This document shows positions 10,671 to 20,161 of a stretch of DNA of 64,000 nucleotides, in pieces (within the stretch, counting starts at the first letter, position 1; every line of letters starts with the position of its first letter). The DNA comes from an uncultured Methylococcaceae bacterium (GTDB lineage Bacteria; Pseudomonadota; Gammaproteobacteria; Methylococcales; Methylomonadaceae), in assembly GCA_903917345.1 (NCBI GenBank), contig CAIXAE010000011.1, positions 1-64,000 on the forward strand. The letters are read 5' to 3'. A program made the position numbers and the translations under genes. The notes below the pieces were generated by a model. That model saw nothing but the letters and a program-made list of their open reading frames with translations. It was not told the DNA's origin and did no database searches.

Positions 10671-10699
10671 TTGCGACAGAAGCATTCAAATGTTATACT
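10671..10699 (+). promoter_or_regulatory. Sigma-70 type promoter of the alpha operon (rpsM)
   Basis: A -35 box TTGCGA and a -10 box TATACT separated by exactly 17 bases lie in the 75-base gap between rpmJ and rpsM. Transcription would begin near base 10706 and give a leader of about 34 bases. The position fits an alpha-operon promoter and would let rpsM-rplQ be made apart from the upstream array. Confidence 0.6.
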
Positions 10700-10739
10700 T
10701 CTGCGCTTAACTTTAGATTGCTACAAGGGGAGTATCTAG

Positions 10740-11096
10740 ATGGCACGTATTGCCGGGATTAATATACCAGATCATAAACATGCGGTTATAGCTTTAACTG
10801 CTATTTATGGTGTTGGGCGTCAAACTGCAAGTGAAATTTGTGAAAAAGTTGGTATTCAAACGTCAGTTAAAATTAAAGAATTGACAGAGGAACAATTAGA
10901 GTCAATTCGTAGTGTGGTTTCAAAAATGACAGTAGAGGGTGATCTCCGTCGTGAGGTCTCAATGAATATCAAACGTTTGATGGATCTTGGCTGCTATCGT
11001 GGTATAAGGCATCGTCGTGGTTTACCTTTAAGAGGACAAAGAACACGAACTAATGCTCGTACTCGTAAAGGTCCCCGTAAACCAATTAGAAAATAA
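10740..11096 (+). CDS. rpsM: 30S ribosomal protein S13
   Basis: S13 in the 30S head contacts P-site tRNA and bridges to the 50S subunit. It has 118 residues, [20 protein letters not shown] at the start and the basic C-terminal tail [21 protein letters not shown] strong GGGGAG ribosome-binding site precedes the ATG. It is the first gene of the alpha block. Confidence 0.98.
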   Translation: MARIAGINIPDHKHAVIALTAIYGVGRQTASEICEKVGIQTSVKIKELTEEQLESIRSVVSKMTVEGDLRREVSMNIKRLMDLGCYRGIRHRRGLPLRGQRTRTNARTRKGPRKPIRK

Positions 11097-11119
11097 GTAC
11101 CCCTTAGAGGTTTTAATTA

Positions 11120-11506
11120 ATGGCTAGTCCAAATCGCGCTAGAAAACGTATAAAAAAAGAAGTGGCTGACGGTATTGTGCACGTACATGCTTCGTTTAAT
11201 AACACAATTATCACTATTACTGATAGAAAAGGTAATGCTCTATCATGGGCTACTTCTGGAGGTTCAGGTTTCAGAGGGTCAAGAAAAAGCACCCCATTCG
11301 CTGCTCAAGTAGCCGCAGAAAAAGCTGGAATAGTCGCTCAAGAATTTGGCATGAAAAATCTTGATGTTATGATTAAAGGTCCTGGTCCAGGTCGTGAATC
11401 TGCCGTACGTTCTTTGAATAACTTAGGTTTTAAAATTAATAACATCGTTGATGTGACGCCAATTCCACACAATGGATGTCGTCCTCCTAAGAAACGTCGC
11501 GTATAG
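11120..11506 (+). CDS. rpsK: 30S ribosomal protein S11
   Basis: S11 is on the 30S platform near the Shine-Dalgarno helix. It has 128 residues with [19 protein letters not shown], the central [18 protein letters not shown] and the C-terminal [15 protein letters not shown]. It lies 23 bases after rpsM and 15 before rpsD. Confidence 0.98.
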   Translation: MASPNRARKRIKKEVADGIVHVHASFNNTIITITDRKGNALSWATSGGSGFRGSRKSTPFAAQVAAEKAGIVAQEFGMKNLDVMIKGPGPGRESAVRSLNNLGFKINNIVDVTPIPHNGCRPPKKRRV

Positions 11507-11521
11507 AATCGGAGTTGTAAA

Positions 11522-12142
11522 ATGGCAAGATATCTTGGACCTACTTGTAAATTAAGTAGAAGAGAAGGAACTGATCTGTTTTTAAAAAGCAGAGGAAAGT
11601 CTCTAGAAAATAAATGTAAATTAGATCAAAGGCCCGGTCAACATGGTACTAAACGTACAAGAAATTCTGACTATGCCCTACAGTTAAGAGCAAAACAAAG
11701 ATTACGTCGTATCTATGGTATTTTGGAAAAGCAATTCAGGAATTATTATAAAATTGCTGATTTGAAAAAAGGCGCTACAGGTGAAAACCTTTTAAACTTA
11801 TTAGAATCTAGATTAGATAACGTTGTCTATCGAATGGGATTTGCAAGTACACGCGCAGAAGCACGTCAATTGGTTTCACATAAATCTATTATGATTAATG
11901 GATCATTAATTAATGTCCCTTCTTATCAAGTAACCCCTGGTGATGCAATTACGATAAGAGAAAAATCAAAAAAACAACAACGTATTGTTGATGCGCTAAG
12001 TGTAACTGAGCAATACGGATATCCATCATGGGTTGAAGTTAATTCAAAAGAAATGACAGGGGTCTTTAGTTCATTACCTGATCGTGTAGATTTAGGTAGT
12101 GATATTAACGAACAACTAGTAGTAGAACTTTACTCTAAATAA
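11522..12142 (+). CDS. rpsD: 30S ribosomal protein S4
   Basis: S4 is a primary 16S rRNA binder that controls fidelity and represses the alpha operon in E. coli. It has 206 residues with [20 protein letters not shown], the S4 RNA-binding domain ([20 protein letters not shown], residues about 95-160) and a C-terminal segment ending VELYSK. Two cysteines remain in the N-terminal domain. Confidence 0.98.
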   Translation: MARYLGPTCKLSRREGTDLFLKSRGKSLENKCKLDQRPGQHGTKRTRNSDYALQLRAKQRLRRIYGILEKQFRNYYKIADLKKGATGENLLNLLESRLDNVVYRMGFASTRAEARQLVSHKSIMINGSLINVPSYQVTPGDAITIREKSKKQQRIVDALSVTEQYGYPSWVEVNSKEMTGVFSSLPDRVDLGSDINEQLVVELYSK

Positions 12143-12163
12143 TAGTAGTACTGAGGGATATAA

Positions 12164-13183
12164 ATGCAGAATCCTATTTCTGGCTTATTAAAGCCAAGAT
12201 TAGTAGAAGTCGAATGTAAGTCGCCTAATCATTCCAGGATTGTAATAGAGCCACTAGAGCGTGGTTTTGGGCACTCACTTGGTAATGCATTAAGACGAGT
12301 ATTATTGTCAACTATACCCGGGTGTGCAGTTACTGATGTAGAAATCGAAGGAGTTTTGCACGAGTACACTACTATTGATGGTGTTCAAGAAGATGTCATC
12401 GATATATTGTTAAACTTAAAGAAACTTGCAGTTATTCTTCATTCTAAAGATGAAGTTGAGCTTATTTTAAGTAAAACTGGAACAGGTCCCGTTACAGCTT
12501 CAGATATTCTTTTGCCACATGACGTTGAGATTGTAAATCCAGAACTTGTTATAGCTAATTTAACTCAGGTTGGTGTTGTACTTAATATGAAAATTAGAGT
12601 GCGACGTGGAAGAGGTTATGAGCCAGTAAGTGTTCGTAAGCTTAATTCTGAAAATACATTTGTAGTCGGTGCATTACAATTAGACGCTGCTTATAGTCCA
12701 ATTGTTAAAGTTGCCTATCAAGTTGAAAGTACTCGTGTTGAGCAACGAACTAATTTAGATAAATTAGTTATTGAGCTTGAGACAAATGGAACTGTTGATC
12801 CAGAGACTACTATAAAGCTTGCGGCTACTATTCTTCATGATCAACTTTCAGTATTTGTTGATTTTGAAAAGGTAAATGATCAAATTGATGATGATGAAGT
12901 TGAGGTTGTCGAAATATTTGATCCTGTATTATTACGTCCTGTTGATGATCTTGAATTAACAGTTCGATCTGCTAATTGTCTTAAAGCTGAGAACATTTTC
13001 TATATTGGTGATTTAATTCAACGTACAGAAGTTGAATTATTAAAAACACCAAATTTAGGTAAAAAATCTCTTACAGAAATTAAAGATATATTAGCACTCA
13101 AAGGATTGTCACTTGGTATGCGTCTAGAAAATTGGCCGCCAGAGAACTTAGCTGACCATTCACACGCAATAACAACACTTTAA
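12164..13183 (+). CDS. rpoA: RNA polymerase alpha subunit
   Basis: The alpha subunit nucleates RNA polymerase assembly and binds UP elements and activators. It has 339 residues. The N-terminal dimerisation domain contains [21 protein letters not shown] near residue 30. The C-terminal domain (about 255-339) contains [20 protein letters not shown] and [14 protein letters not shown], which include the DNA-binding determinants. The gene lies between rpsD and rplQ, the universal alpha-operon order. Confidence 0.98.
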   Translation: MQNPISGLLKPRLVEVECKSPNHSRIVIEPLERGFGHSLGNALRRVLLSTIPGCAVTDVEIEGVLHEYTTIDGVQEDVIDILLNLKKLAVILHSKDEVELILSKTGTGPVTASDILLPHDVEIVNPELVIANLTQVGVVLNMKIRVRRGRGYEPVSVRKLNSENTFVVGALQLDAAYSPIVKVAYQVESTRVEQRTNLDKLVIELETNGTVDPETTIKLAATILHDQLSVFVDFEKVNDQIDDDEVEVVEIFDPVLLRPVDDLELTVRSANCLKAENIFYIGDLIQRTEVELLKTPNLGKKSLTEIKDILALKGLSLGMRLENWPPENLADHSHAITTL

Positions 13184-13201
13184 CATTAGGTCTTTTTATT
13201 T

Positions 13202-13564
13202 ATGAGACATCGTAAGTCAGGTAGAAAATTAAACATTACTAGCAGCCATCGTAAAGCGTTGTTCAGTAACATGGCAAATTCACTGTTTAAGCATGAGTTG
13301 ATTAAAACAACATTGCCTAAAGCTAAGGAATTAAGAAGTTTTGCAGAGCCATTAATCACACTTTCTAAGGAAGATAGCGTTGCTAAAAGAAGAATTGCAT
13401 TTGCTAGGTTGCGTGATCGTGATATGGTTACTAAATTATTCAATGAGTTAGGTCCAAGATACAAAACTAGAGCGGGTGGTTATTTACGCATCATGAAGTG
13501 TGGTTTCAGACCTGGTGATGATGCTCCTATGGCTTATGTTGAATTAGTTGATAGAGCTGAATAA
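13202..13564 (+). CDS. rplQ: 50S ribosomal protein L17
   Basis: L17 of the 50S subunit. It has 120 residues beginning [20 protein letters not shown], a diagnostic N-terminus, with the central [10 protein letters not shown] and a C-terminal [14 protein letters not shown]. It is the last gene of the array and is followed by a strong hairpin with a T-run. Confidence 0.98.
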   Translation: MRHRKSGRKLNITSSHRKALFSNMANSLFKHELIKTTLPKAKELRSFAEPLITLSKEDSVAKRRIAFARLRDRDMVTKLFNELGPRYKTRAGGYLRIMKCGFRPGDDAPMAYVELVDRAE

Positions 13565-13582
13565 TCAGTTTTATTCATACAT

Positions 13583-13611
13583 AAAAAAAGCCGGTTATAC
13601 CGGCTTTTTTT
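13583..13611 (+). terminator. Rho-independent terminator, rplQ / fdxA (bidirectional)
   Basis: A stem GCCGGT/ACCGGC with a 3-base loop, extended by seven A on the left and seven T on the right. It works in both directions: it ends the ribosomal array and also lies 50 bases beyond the stop of the convergent ferredoxin gene. Confidence 0.9.
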
Positions 13612-13662
13612 ATGTCTAAAATAATGTATAACACTGTCATAAGTCAGCGTTATACATATGTT

Positions 13663-13986
13663 TTATTGTTCTAATAAATCAATTTTATTTTCTTTACCGT
13701 TCCACTCATCAGCGCCATCCAAAGGAGATTTTACTTCAGTAATGCTTGGCCAATTTTTAGATAGCTCTGCGTTTAGCTCAGCAAATTTTTCTTGTCCTTC
13801 TGGGAGTTCATCTTCTGCAAAAATTGCGTTAGCAGGGCATTCTGGTTCGCACAATGTGCAATCAATACATTCATCTGGGTCAATTACAAGAAAGTTTGGA
13901 CCTTCATGGAAGCAGTCAACAGGACATACGTCAACACAGTCAGTAAATTTACATTTAATACAGTTTTCAGTGACTACAAAAGCCAT
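13663..13986 (-). CDS. fdxA: Seven-iron ferredoxin, FdxA family
   Basis: A small soluble electron carrier of the Azotobacter ferredoxin I type with one [3Fe-4S] and one [4Fe-4S] cluster. It has 107 residues. The N-terminus [20 protein letters not shown] has cysteines at 9, 12, 17 and 21, and the second motif [12 protein letters not shown] lies near residue 40. The 45-residue C-terminal extension is typical of this class. It is convergent with rplQ and is monocistronic. Confidence 0.95.
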   Translation of the reverse strand: MAFVVTENCIKCKFTDCVDVCPVDCFHEGPNFLVIDPDECIDCTLCEPECPANAIFAEDELPEGQEKFAELNAELSKNWPSITEVKSPLDGADEWNGKENKIDLLEQ

Positions 13987-14073
13987 AATTTATCCGGGAA
14001 AAAGTTTAGGGAACATAATTTATAATCCGAACATTTTATCAGAAAGGATGCCGCGATTAAATACTAACTTTTC

Positions 14074-14760
14074 TTAATTTAATATTTCTTTCTTTACAAA
14101 TGAAGTGAAGATACCATTAGTATCTTCTAGTTTTTTGACTTCTGCTTTTTTTAAGCCTTGTCGAGCGAGCGCTCTTAATTGATCATCTGCAAATTTCTGT
14201 TCTGGTCTAGAGGGTATTGAAATTGCTTTTTTATAGTACTTTTCTGCTTCATCTAATTGATTGAGCGATAATAGAAATTCAGCATAAAAATAATTACTCT
14301 CTAGACCTTCTGGATTTATCTTAATGGCATTCTCAAACATATACTTAGCTACATTTTCATCGCCAAAACCAATAGGCCATAAAGGTGTCATGTAATAAAG
14401 GGCACCAAGTGTTACATAGGCAGATCCACCCAGTGCTGCTGGGTCTCTTTTGATGGCTTCTTGTAACAAATCATGGGCATCATGAATATTTTCTAAAGCC
14501 TTTACTGCATTGATATGGTCTGCGTTACAGGCCTTTATGATGGCTTCCCATATTAACGGTTCAGCTTTGTTGGGATATTCTTTAGCTAAATGCATTACTT
14601 TCGAATAGAGCTTGTTGTACGCAATTTCTTGTTTCTTATCAGGGGTATTGTAATGAATAATCGCCCACTCAGACTCTATATCTTGTAAAGAGTCATTTAA
14701 GCTCCCTGCAAAACACTGAGCTGACAGTATCATTAGTGCAACAATCGTTGTTTTTTTCAT
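14074..14760 (-). CDS. Secreted TPR-repeat protein of unknown function
   Basis: A 228-residue protein starting MKKTTIVALMILSAQCFAGS, a clear signal peptide with a likely cut after CFA. An ATG 12 codons upstream would push the signal peptide inward and is less likely. The remainder is helical with tetratricopeptide-like repeats: YMFENAIKINPEGLESNYFY near 140-160, then LDEAEKYYKKAIS. It is probably a periplasmic scaffold; the partner is unknown. It resembles general TPR proteins rather than a named family. Confidence 0.75.
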   Translation of the reverse strand: MKKTTIVALMILSAQCFAGSLNDSLQDIESEWAIIHYNTPDKKQEIAYNKLYSKVMHLAKEYPNKAEPLIWEAIIKACNADHINAVKALENIHDAHDLLQEAIKRDPAALGGSAYVTLGALYYMTPLWPIGFGDENVAKYMFENAIKINPEGLESNYFYAEFLLSLNQLDEAEKYYKKAISIPSRPEQKFADDQLRALARQGLKKAEVKKLEDTNGIFTSFVKKEILN

Positions 14761-14813
14761 ACAGTCCAATATATATGATAATCGTTTGTATATCAATAGA
14801 CTCCATCAACTAT

Positions 14814-15281
14814 TCACCACTGATTATAAGGATTATTGGCTAGATTGTTGTTGTAGTATCTCAAATCTTCAGTTACTTCTATTCCAATCCATTCTGGATG
14901 TTCGAAATTACTGTTTTGCGATGCTAATTCAATTTCTGCAACAATTAGCCCTTGATTATCACCATGAAATTCATCTATTTCCCATATATTGCCTTTATGT
15001 AGCACATAGTGACGTGTTTTTTCAATGATGGGTTTTTTACAGAGTTGATCAATAATTTCTAATGCATCTTTGTAAGGGATTTCATATTCATACTCACTTC
15101 TTTGATTTCCAATGGTGGCTGATTTAATATTTAACCATGCCTTATCATCACTTATTCTTATCCTAATTGAGCTGGTAGGTAGTGAGTTTAAATAGCCTTG
15201 TTTAAAGATCACTGACTTATTGACGTTACTGCGCCAACTATCATTACTTAACAAAAACTTATGCTCTATTTCAATGGCCAT
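14814..15281 (-). CDS. CYTH domain protein (triphosphate tunnel metalloenzyme)
   Basis: A 155-residue CYTH protein. The ExExK signature that binds divalent metal and triphosphate is MAIEIEHK at residues 1-8. Alternating charged strands follow (RIRISDDKAWLNIK, YEYEIPY, VAEIELAS), consistent with an eight-stranded tunnel. Short bacterial members hydrolyse inorganic triphosphate; the substrate here is inferred only from the family. The start at the ExExK methionine is preferred because longer frames run through the CDGSH gene, whose 3' end it overlaps by 11 bases. Confidence 0.85.
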   Translation of the reverse strand: MAIEIEHKFLLSNDSWRSNVNKSVIFKQGYLNSLPTSSIRIRISDDKAWLNIKSATIGNQRSEYEYEIPYKDALEIIDQLCKKPIIEKTRHYVLHKGNIWEIDEFHGDNQGLIVAEIELASQNSNFEHPEWIGIEVTEDLRYYNNNLANNPYNQW

Positions 15282-15519
15282 TATTTTTACCGCAGTTATT
15301 TGATTTATCGCATAAGGGAGGAGTTTGCGTTTCTGAGCACCCACATAAGTATAAAGTTTTGGATGTTTCGGCAATAAACTTAAATGATTTTTTAGTAGAG
15401 AACTCTCTATGAGCGTTATCACACAAAGGCATATTTTTACTAAAGCCACAGGTACACCAAGAATATTGTTTGCCTTCGATAACATCTACGGCTAAAGGAG
15501 CGTTTATTTTAGTTTGCAT
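15271..15519 (-). CDS. Double CDGSH-type iron-sulfur protein with a substituted ligand
   Basis: An 82-residue protein with two mitoNEET-like cluster motifs. The first is intact: Cys22, Cys24, Cys33, Asp34 and His37 in WCTCGFSKNMPLCDNAH. The second has Cys59, Cys61 and Cys70-Asp71, but the ligand histidine is replaced by Asn74 (CDKSN), with Cys76 just beyond. The family carries 2Fe-2S clusters held by three Cys and one His, and acts in redox or cluster transfer. The stop codon lies inside the downstream CYTH gene, so the two form an operon. Confidence 0.88.
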   Translation of the reverse strand: MQTKINAPLAVDVIEGKQYSWCTCGFSKNMPLCDNAHREFSTKKSFKFIAETSKTLYLCGCSETQTPPLCDKSNNCGKNNGH

Positions 15520-15686
15520 AATTTACAATTATTTGCGTTTTAAATGGTTAGTAGGAAGCGTAATAGTCAATAATACGATGCATCAATTCCATGTATATAT
15601 TATTGTTTTTGCGAGATATCTATTTATTTTAAATATGCTTAAAGTCCTGCTTTATTTAATTGTCTAGCAATGCTAAAGTTACAGGC

Positions 15687-15702
15687 AATCAAAATTTTGA
15701 TT
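15687..15702. promoter_or_regulatory. 16-bp perfect palindrome upstream of sodB
   Basis: AATCAAAATTTTGATT is an exact palindrome 57 bases before the sodB start. It may be an operator in the sodB promoter region. AT-rich palindromes arise by chance fairly easily, so function is only suggested. Confidence 0.3.
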
Positions 15703-15714
15703 TTAATTATAACC

Positions 15715-15726
15715 ACTCTTAAGAGT
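15715..15726. promoter_or_regulatory. 12-bp perfect palindrome upstream of sodB
   Basis: ACTCTTAAGAGT is an exact palindrome 33 bases before the sodB start, 28 bases (centre to centre about 26) from the 16-bp palindrome. It would fall over the promoter or early leader. No known regulator consensus was recognised. Confidence 0.3.
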
Positions 15727-15758
15727 ATTTCTTTTAAACTTTGTATTAGGACATTCAC

Positions 15759-16340
15759 ATGGCTTTTGAATTACCCGCATTACCTTACGCTAGTAACCGA
15801 TTAGTACCTTATATTTCAGAAGAAACTTTAGAGTTTCATCATGGTAAACATCACCAAACTTATGTTACTAACTTAAACAATTTAGTACCTGGCACTGAGT
15901 TCGAAGGATTATCATTAGAAGAAATTATCTTAAAGTCTTCTGGTCCTATATTCAATAATGCAGCACAAGTATGGAACCACACTTTCTATTGGAACAGTTT
16001 AATTCCAAATGGTGGCGGTGCTCCAACAGGTGCACTAGCTGACTTAATCAACAGCACTTTTGGTTCATTTGATAAATTTAAAGAAGAATTCACTAAATGT
16101 GCTGTGACTACATTCGGTTCAGGTTGGGCTTGGTTAGTTAAAAATGCTGATGGTACATTAGCGCTTGTTAGCACTAGTAACGCAGGTTGCCCTTTAACTA
16201 CAGGCCAAACACCATTATTAACATGTGACGTTTGGGAACACGCTTATTACATCGATTATCGTAATGCGCGTCCAGCTTATTTAGAAGCTTTCTGGGCATT
16301 AGTTAACTGGGATTTCGCAGCAGCTAACTACAAGGCTTAA
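15759..16340 (+). CDS. sodB: Superoxide dismutase, iron type
   Basis: Converts superoxide to hydrogen peroxide and oxygen in the cytoplasm. It has 193 residues, the normal FeSOD length. The metal ligands His27, His74, Asp157 and His161 are in place ([18 protein letters not shown] and DVWEHAYY). [11 protein letters not shown] and FGSGWAWLV favour iron over manganese. The start follows AGGACATTCAC. It is monocistronic, with its own terminator and two palindromes upstream. Confidence 0.97.
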   Translation: MAFELPALPYASNRLVPYISEETLEFHHGKHHQTYVTNLNNLVPGTEFEGLSLEEIILKSSGPIFNNAAQVWNHTFYWNSLIPNGGGAPTGALADLINSTFGSFDKFKEEFTKCAVTTFGSGWAWLVKNADGTLALVSTSNAGCPLTTGQTPLLTCDVWEHAYYIDYRNARPAYLEAFWALVNWDFAAANYKA

Positions 16341-16351
16341 GTTTTACTCTC

Positions 16352-16387
16352 ACTGCCTCTATACTTTACTATATAGAGGCAGTTTTT
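16352..16387 (+). terminator. Rho-independent terminator of sodB
   Basis: An 11-bp stem CTGCCTCTATA/TATAGAGGCAG with an 8-base loop and a run of five T, starting 12 bases after the sodB stop. Confidence 0.9.
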
Positions 16388-16475
16388 ACCTCTCGATACC
16401 CACTCTGAATAGCACGTTAACTTTTTAGTTGTTTCGGCTCATTCTACTGTCATCACACATTAATTCTTACTCATT

Positions 16476-16982
16476 ATGCGATTAAAACTGTTACTTCTTT
16501 GGTTGTTTTTACCGGAAGTTGTTTTTGCGCAAGCATCAATGCCTGCAGAAATTACGCCACCCAAGGGTCATACACCCTATCTAACAGTTTATGCAAAAGG
16601 CGTGCAGATATATCAATGTACGTTTAATCAGGGGGATTATTCATGGCAGGTGCAGGCGCCTGAGGCAACGCTTTTTAATGAAAAACATGAGGTCATAGGT
16701 AATCATTACAAAGGACCTATTTGGGAGTATAAGAAAGGCAGTCATGTCGTAGGTAAAGTTCTTAACTCGGTAAATAAAACACCTACGGCTATCTCTTGGC
16801 TATTGGTTGAGGTTGTGTCTCATCAAGGTGATGGACCTTTCTCGGCAGCGAGTTATATCAATCGATATGACACAAGTGAAGGACTTGCGCCACTAAATGG
16901 CTGTAATGCTAACCATTTAGGGAGTGAGAAACGCATACCTTACAGCGCCCATTATCTATTCTATAAGATAGCTAAGCTTTAA
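16476..16982 (+). CDS. Secreted DUF3455 family protein
   Basis: A 168-residue exported protein. The N-terminus MRLKLLLLWLFLPEVVFAQA is a signal peptide with a likely cut after VFA. The mature part has the DUF3455 pattern: a P-A-x-I-x-P-P-x-G start, YAKGVQIYQC, GPIWEY and the late SAASYINRYDTSEGLAP. The function of the family is unknown. No operon partner lies on this strand. Confidence 0.8.
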   Translation: MRLKLLLLWLFLPEVVFAQASMPAEITPPKGHTPYLTVYAKGVQIYQCTFNQGDYSWQVQAPEATLFNEKHEVIGNHYKGPIWEYKKGSHVVGKVLNSVNKTPTAISWLLVEVVSHQGDGPFSAASYINRYDTSEGLAPLNGCNANHLGSEKRIPYSAHYLFYKIAKL

Positions 16983-17111
16983 TTTAGGTAAGACGTATTT
17001 CATGCTACGTTAATACATTTCCTAAAAGCCAGTTGAAGGCCATACATTCAGTCTTGGATTAAGCCTCACTAGGCTTATCACTGTTGATTCTTATATAAAG
17101 TAAAAACAGCT

Positions 17112-17819
17112 TTATCTGCTAGTGTCTTGATTTAATATTTCCTTTAAAAAAGGAATGGTCAGTTTGCGTTTAGCAGCTAAAGACGCATGATCCAGATCTA
17201 TCAATAACGCCCATAAATAATTCAAATCTCGATCATAATGCGTCAGGATAAATCGGGCAGTTTGCACAGAGATATCAAAACCCATATGCCCGGCTTTAAA
17301 TATTAAGGCAGCCGTTTTATCATCATCATCTAAAGCCTTTAACTTGAGTGTTAAGCCCCAATTTAAACGGGTCTTAAGGTCAGGTAGGCTCACTTTTAAA
17401 TCTGCAGGTGGACAGGAAGCCGATAGGATCAGTGTATTGCCAAGTTCTCGATGTTGATTAAAGAAATTAAAAAATGCTAACTCCCACTCAGATTTGCCCA
17501 TGATGTGTTCTAAATTGTCAAAGCACACTAGATCAAACGATTCTAATCCGCATAAAGCATCTGGCTCAGGAAGTTGCTCTGCACTTAAATCCAAGTAAAA
17601 AGAACTTAAATTGACGCGTTGCGCCTTATTACAGCAGGCTCTGAGTAAGTGACTTTTGCCTAAACCAGGTTCTCCCCAGATATAGACTTGTGATTCAGTG
17701 CGGTACACGACGGCATCTTGCAATAAGCTAACGGCTTCTAGATTGCAGCCCGTATAGAAATCATCAAACGTTTGATTAGCTCTAAACTCAAAGCTTAATG
17801 GTAATTGTTTTACTGCCAT
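17112..17819 (-). CDS. hda: DnaA inactivator Hda
   Basis: A DnaA-related AAA+ protein that, with the DNA-loaded sliding clamp, stimulates ATP hydrolysis by DnaA and prevents re-initiation. It has 235 residues. The N-terminal clamp-binding motif QLPLSF (residues 5-10), the Walker A GEPGLGKS (49-56) and the Walker B-like LVCFDNLEHI are visible. It is the last gene of an arsC-wrbA-DUF2069-hda operon, a common gammaproteobacterial arrangement. Confidence 0.92.
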   Translation of the reverse strand: MAVKQLPLSFEFRANQTFDDFYTGCNLEAVSLLQDAVVYRTESQVYIWGEPGLGKSHLLRACCNKAQRVNLSSFYLDLSAEQLPEPDALCGLESFDLVCFDNLEHIMGKSEWELAFFNFFNQHRELGNTLILSASCPPADLKVSLPDLKTRLNWGLTLKLKALDDDDKTAALIFKAGHMGFDISVQTARFILTHYDRDLNYLWALLIDLDHASLAAKRKLTIPFLKEILNQDTSR

Positions 17820-17825
17820 GTACCC

Positions 17826-18173
17826 TTATTTCCTTGAGTAGCGCACGAAAAAATTAGCACCAAAAAATAATAATAAACTGAAAACAACTTCCAAAGAAGG
17901 CAATAAGCGCTCAAGATCATTAGCGTAAGCTTCTACTGAGCCATGGATAAAATAAGCCAAGCTGATATAGGCCATCCATGAACAGCTTCTGGCGTTGCGA
18001 TTTAAAAAACCGCGTAAAGGCAGTAATAAAGGGGTAACGGTGACCAGTAATATTAATGCGACTGGAAAAGTAGTGTTAGGCGCTAATACAGTATTCCACA
18101 GCATTAATAAGGCAAACAGTCCTAGATAGGCGCAGACGGCTAAAGTATGAAAATGCACGGGTTTAGCAGTCAT
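17826..18173 (-). CDS. DUF2069 family membrane protein
   Basis: A 115-residue inner-membrane protein with four predicted hydrophobic helices (about 10-30, 33-55, 65-82 and 92-110). The loop NARSCSWMAYISLAYFIHGSVEA is typical of DUF2069 proteins, which usually lie beside wrbA and hda as here. Function is unknown. It ends 6 bases before hda and starts 5 bases after wrbA. Confidence 0.85.
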   Translation of the reverse strand: MTAKPVHFHTLAVCAYLGLFALLMLWNTVLAPNTTFPVALILLVTVTPLLLPLRGFLNRNARSCSWMAYISLAYFIHGSVEAYANDLERLLPSLEVVFSLLLFFGANFFVRYSRK

Positions 18174-18178
18174 GTAAT

Positions 18179-18778
<600 letters not shown>

Positions 18779-19126
18779 TTATAAAATAGTCAGGACAGTT
18801 TCAGGAGGTCGGCCCAGTGCGGCTTTATTATTGAATAGCACGATAGGGCGTTCAATCAAAATAGGGTTGTTTATCATAGCGGTTATTAAAGCGGTTTTAT
18901 CTAGCGCTTTATTGCCGAGGTCTAATGCTTTATAAACGGCTTCTTTTTTACGCATTAAGTCACGTGGGTCAATCGCGAGTTTTTGTAAAATATCTTCGAG
19001 CTCTGCAAAACTAGGCGGCGTTTTAAGATATTCAATGACTTTAATACTGACACCATTTGCTTCTAGGAGCTTTAAGGTGTCGCGCGATTTGCCGCAACGT
19101 GGATTGTGATAAATTTTTGCACTCAT
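18779..19126 (-). CDS. arsC: Arsenate reductase, glutaredoxin-coupled ArsC family
   Basis: A 115-residue ArsC-type thioredoxin-fold protein. The catalytic Cys11 lies in YHNPRCGKSRDTL, and the C-terminal LIERPIVLFNNKAALGRPPE carries arginines used for oxoanion binding in the family. It is chromosomal and operonic with wrbA rather than in an ars resistance cluster, so its native role may be general redox. It is transcribed divergently from ubiA. Confidence 0.9.
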   Translation of the reverse strand: MSAKIYHNPRCGKSRDTLKLLEANGVSIKVIEYLKTPPSFAELEDILQKLAIDPRDLMRKKEAVYKALDLGNKALDKTALITAMINNPILIERPIVLFNNKAALGRPPETVLTIL

Positions 19127-19276
19127 GGTTTACACAGCCCTAGGGCGATAGCCCGCAATAAAATAAATGACGCTATAATAGCATTTTTAATCGATTTTAC
19201 CCTTTAAAAGCACTGTCAACGGGACTTTAAAGCACCGCTTACAAAGCAATAGGGATATATTTTTACAGGTTATCCA

Positions 19277-20161
19277 GTGCCAACAACAAAATTATCTGCC
19301 TTCATAAAAGATCGGTTTATTCAATATTGGTTATTAGCGCGTTTTGATAAGCCCATTGGTATTTTGATATTGTTATGGCCGGCTTTGTGGGCATTATGGG
19401 TGGCGAGTTCTGGACATCCAGATCCTTTAGTTTTAACAGTTATTTGTTCAGGCGTAGTGCTAATGCGAGCAGCAGGTTGTGTGATTAATGACTATGCTGA
19501 TCGGGACTTTGATCCGCATGTAGAGCGCACCAAGCAACGACCCATTGCCGCGGGTAAAGTGAGCCCTAAAGAAGCGCTTTGGTTCTTTGTCATCTTATGT
19601 CTATTGGCCTTTGGGTTGGTTTTATGGCTCAACCTTTTCACGATTGAACTGTCTTTTGTGGGTGCTTTTTTAGCGGCCAGTTATCCTTTTATGAAGCGCT
19701 ACACGCAATTACCACAGGCCTATTTAGGCATTGCCTTTGGCTGGGCGGTGCCTATGTCTTTTTCTGCGCAAACAGATACTATTCCGTCAGTCGCATGGAT
19801 CATGTATTTAGCCGTACTGTTATGGGCATTAGTGTATGACACCATGTATGCCATGGTCGATAAAGACGATGATCTAAAGATTGGGGTTAAATCCACCGCT
19901 ATTTTATTTGGAGCGTATGATCGCCATATCATGGCCGTGCTTCAACTGATTATCATCAGTTTATTGATAACCGTTGGGCAGATGCAAGGTTTAGGTTTGC
20001 CTTATTACAGTGGCTTGGTTGTCGCAACAGGACTGTGTATTTATCAACAAAAGTTGATTTTTCATCGTGAAAAGTCACTGTGCTTTAAAGCTTTTTTAAA
20101 CAGTAACTGGTTTGGATTCGTCGTTTTTCTGGGATTATTCCTTGATTATCTTTTAGCATGA
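19277..20161 (+). CDS. ubiA: 4-hydroxybenzoate polyprenyltransferase (GTG start)
   Basis: Prenylates 4-hydroxybenzoate in ubiquinone synthesis, in the inner membrane. It has 294 residues and about eight or nine hydrophobic helices. Both aspartate-rich motifs that bind the prenyl diphosphate through magnesium are present: [19 protein letters not shown] near residue 72 and [17 protein letters not shown] near residue 190. The GTG start is the only one near the conserved N-terminus. It stands alone, divergent from arsC. Confidence 0.95.
   Translation: MPTTKLSAFIKDRFIQYWLLARFDKPIGILILLWPALWALWVASSGHPDPLVLTVICSGVVLMRAAGCVINDYADRDFDPHVERTKQRPIAAGKVSPKEALWFFVILCLLAFGLVLWLNLFTIELSFVGAFLAASYPFMKRYTQLPQAYLGIAFGWAVPMSFSAQTDTIPSVAWIMYLAVLLWALVYDTMYAMVDKDDDLKIGVKSTAILFGAYDRHIMAVLQLIIISLLITVGQMQGLGLPYYSGLVVATGLCIYQQKLIFHREKSLCFKAFLNSNWFGFVVFLGLFLDYLLA

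Noticed and set aside
13186-13464. 92-codon open frame on the minus strand across rplQ
   Set aside because: Antisense to rplQ, no ribosome-binding site, low-complexity leucine/asparagine content.
15282-15485. 68-codon N-terminal extension of the CYTH protein
   Set aside because: It runs through the CDGSH gene in another frame; the ExExK motif needs to be at the N-terminus.
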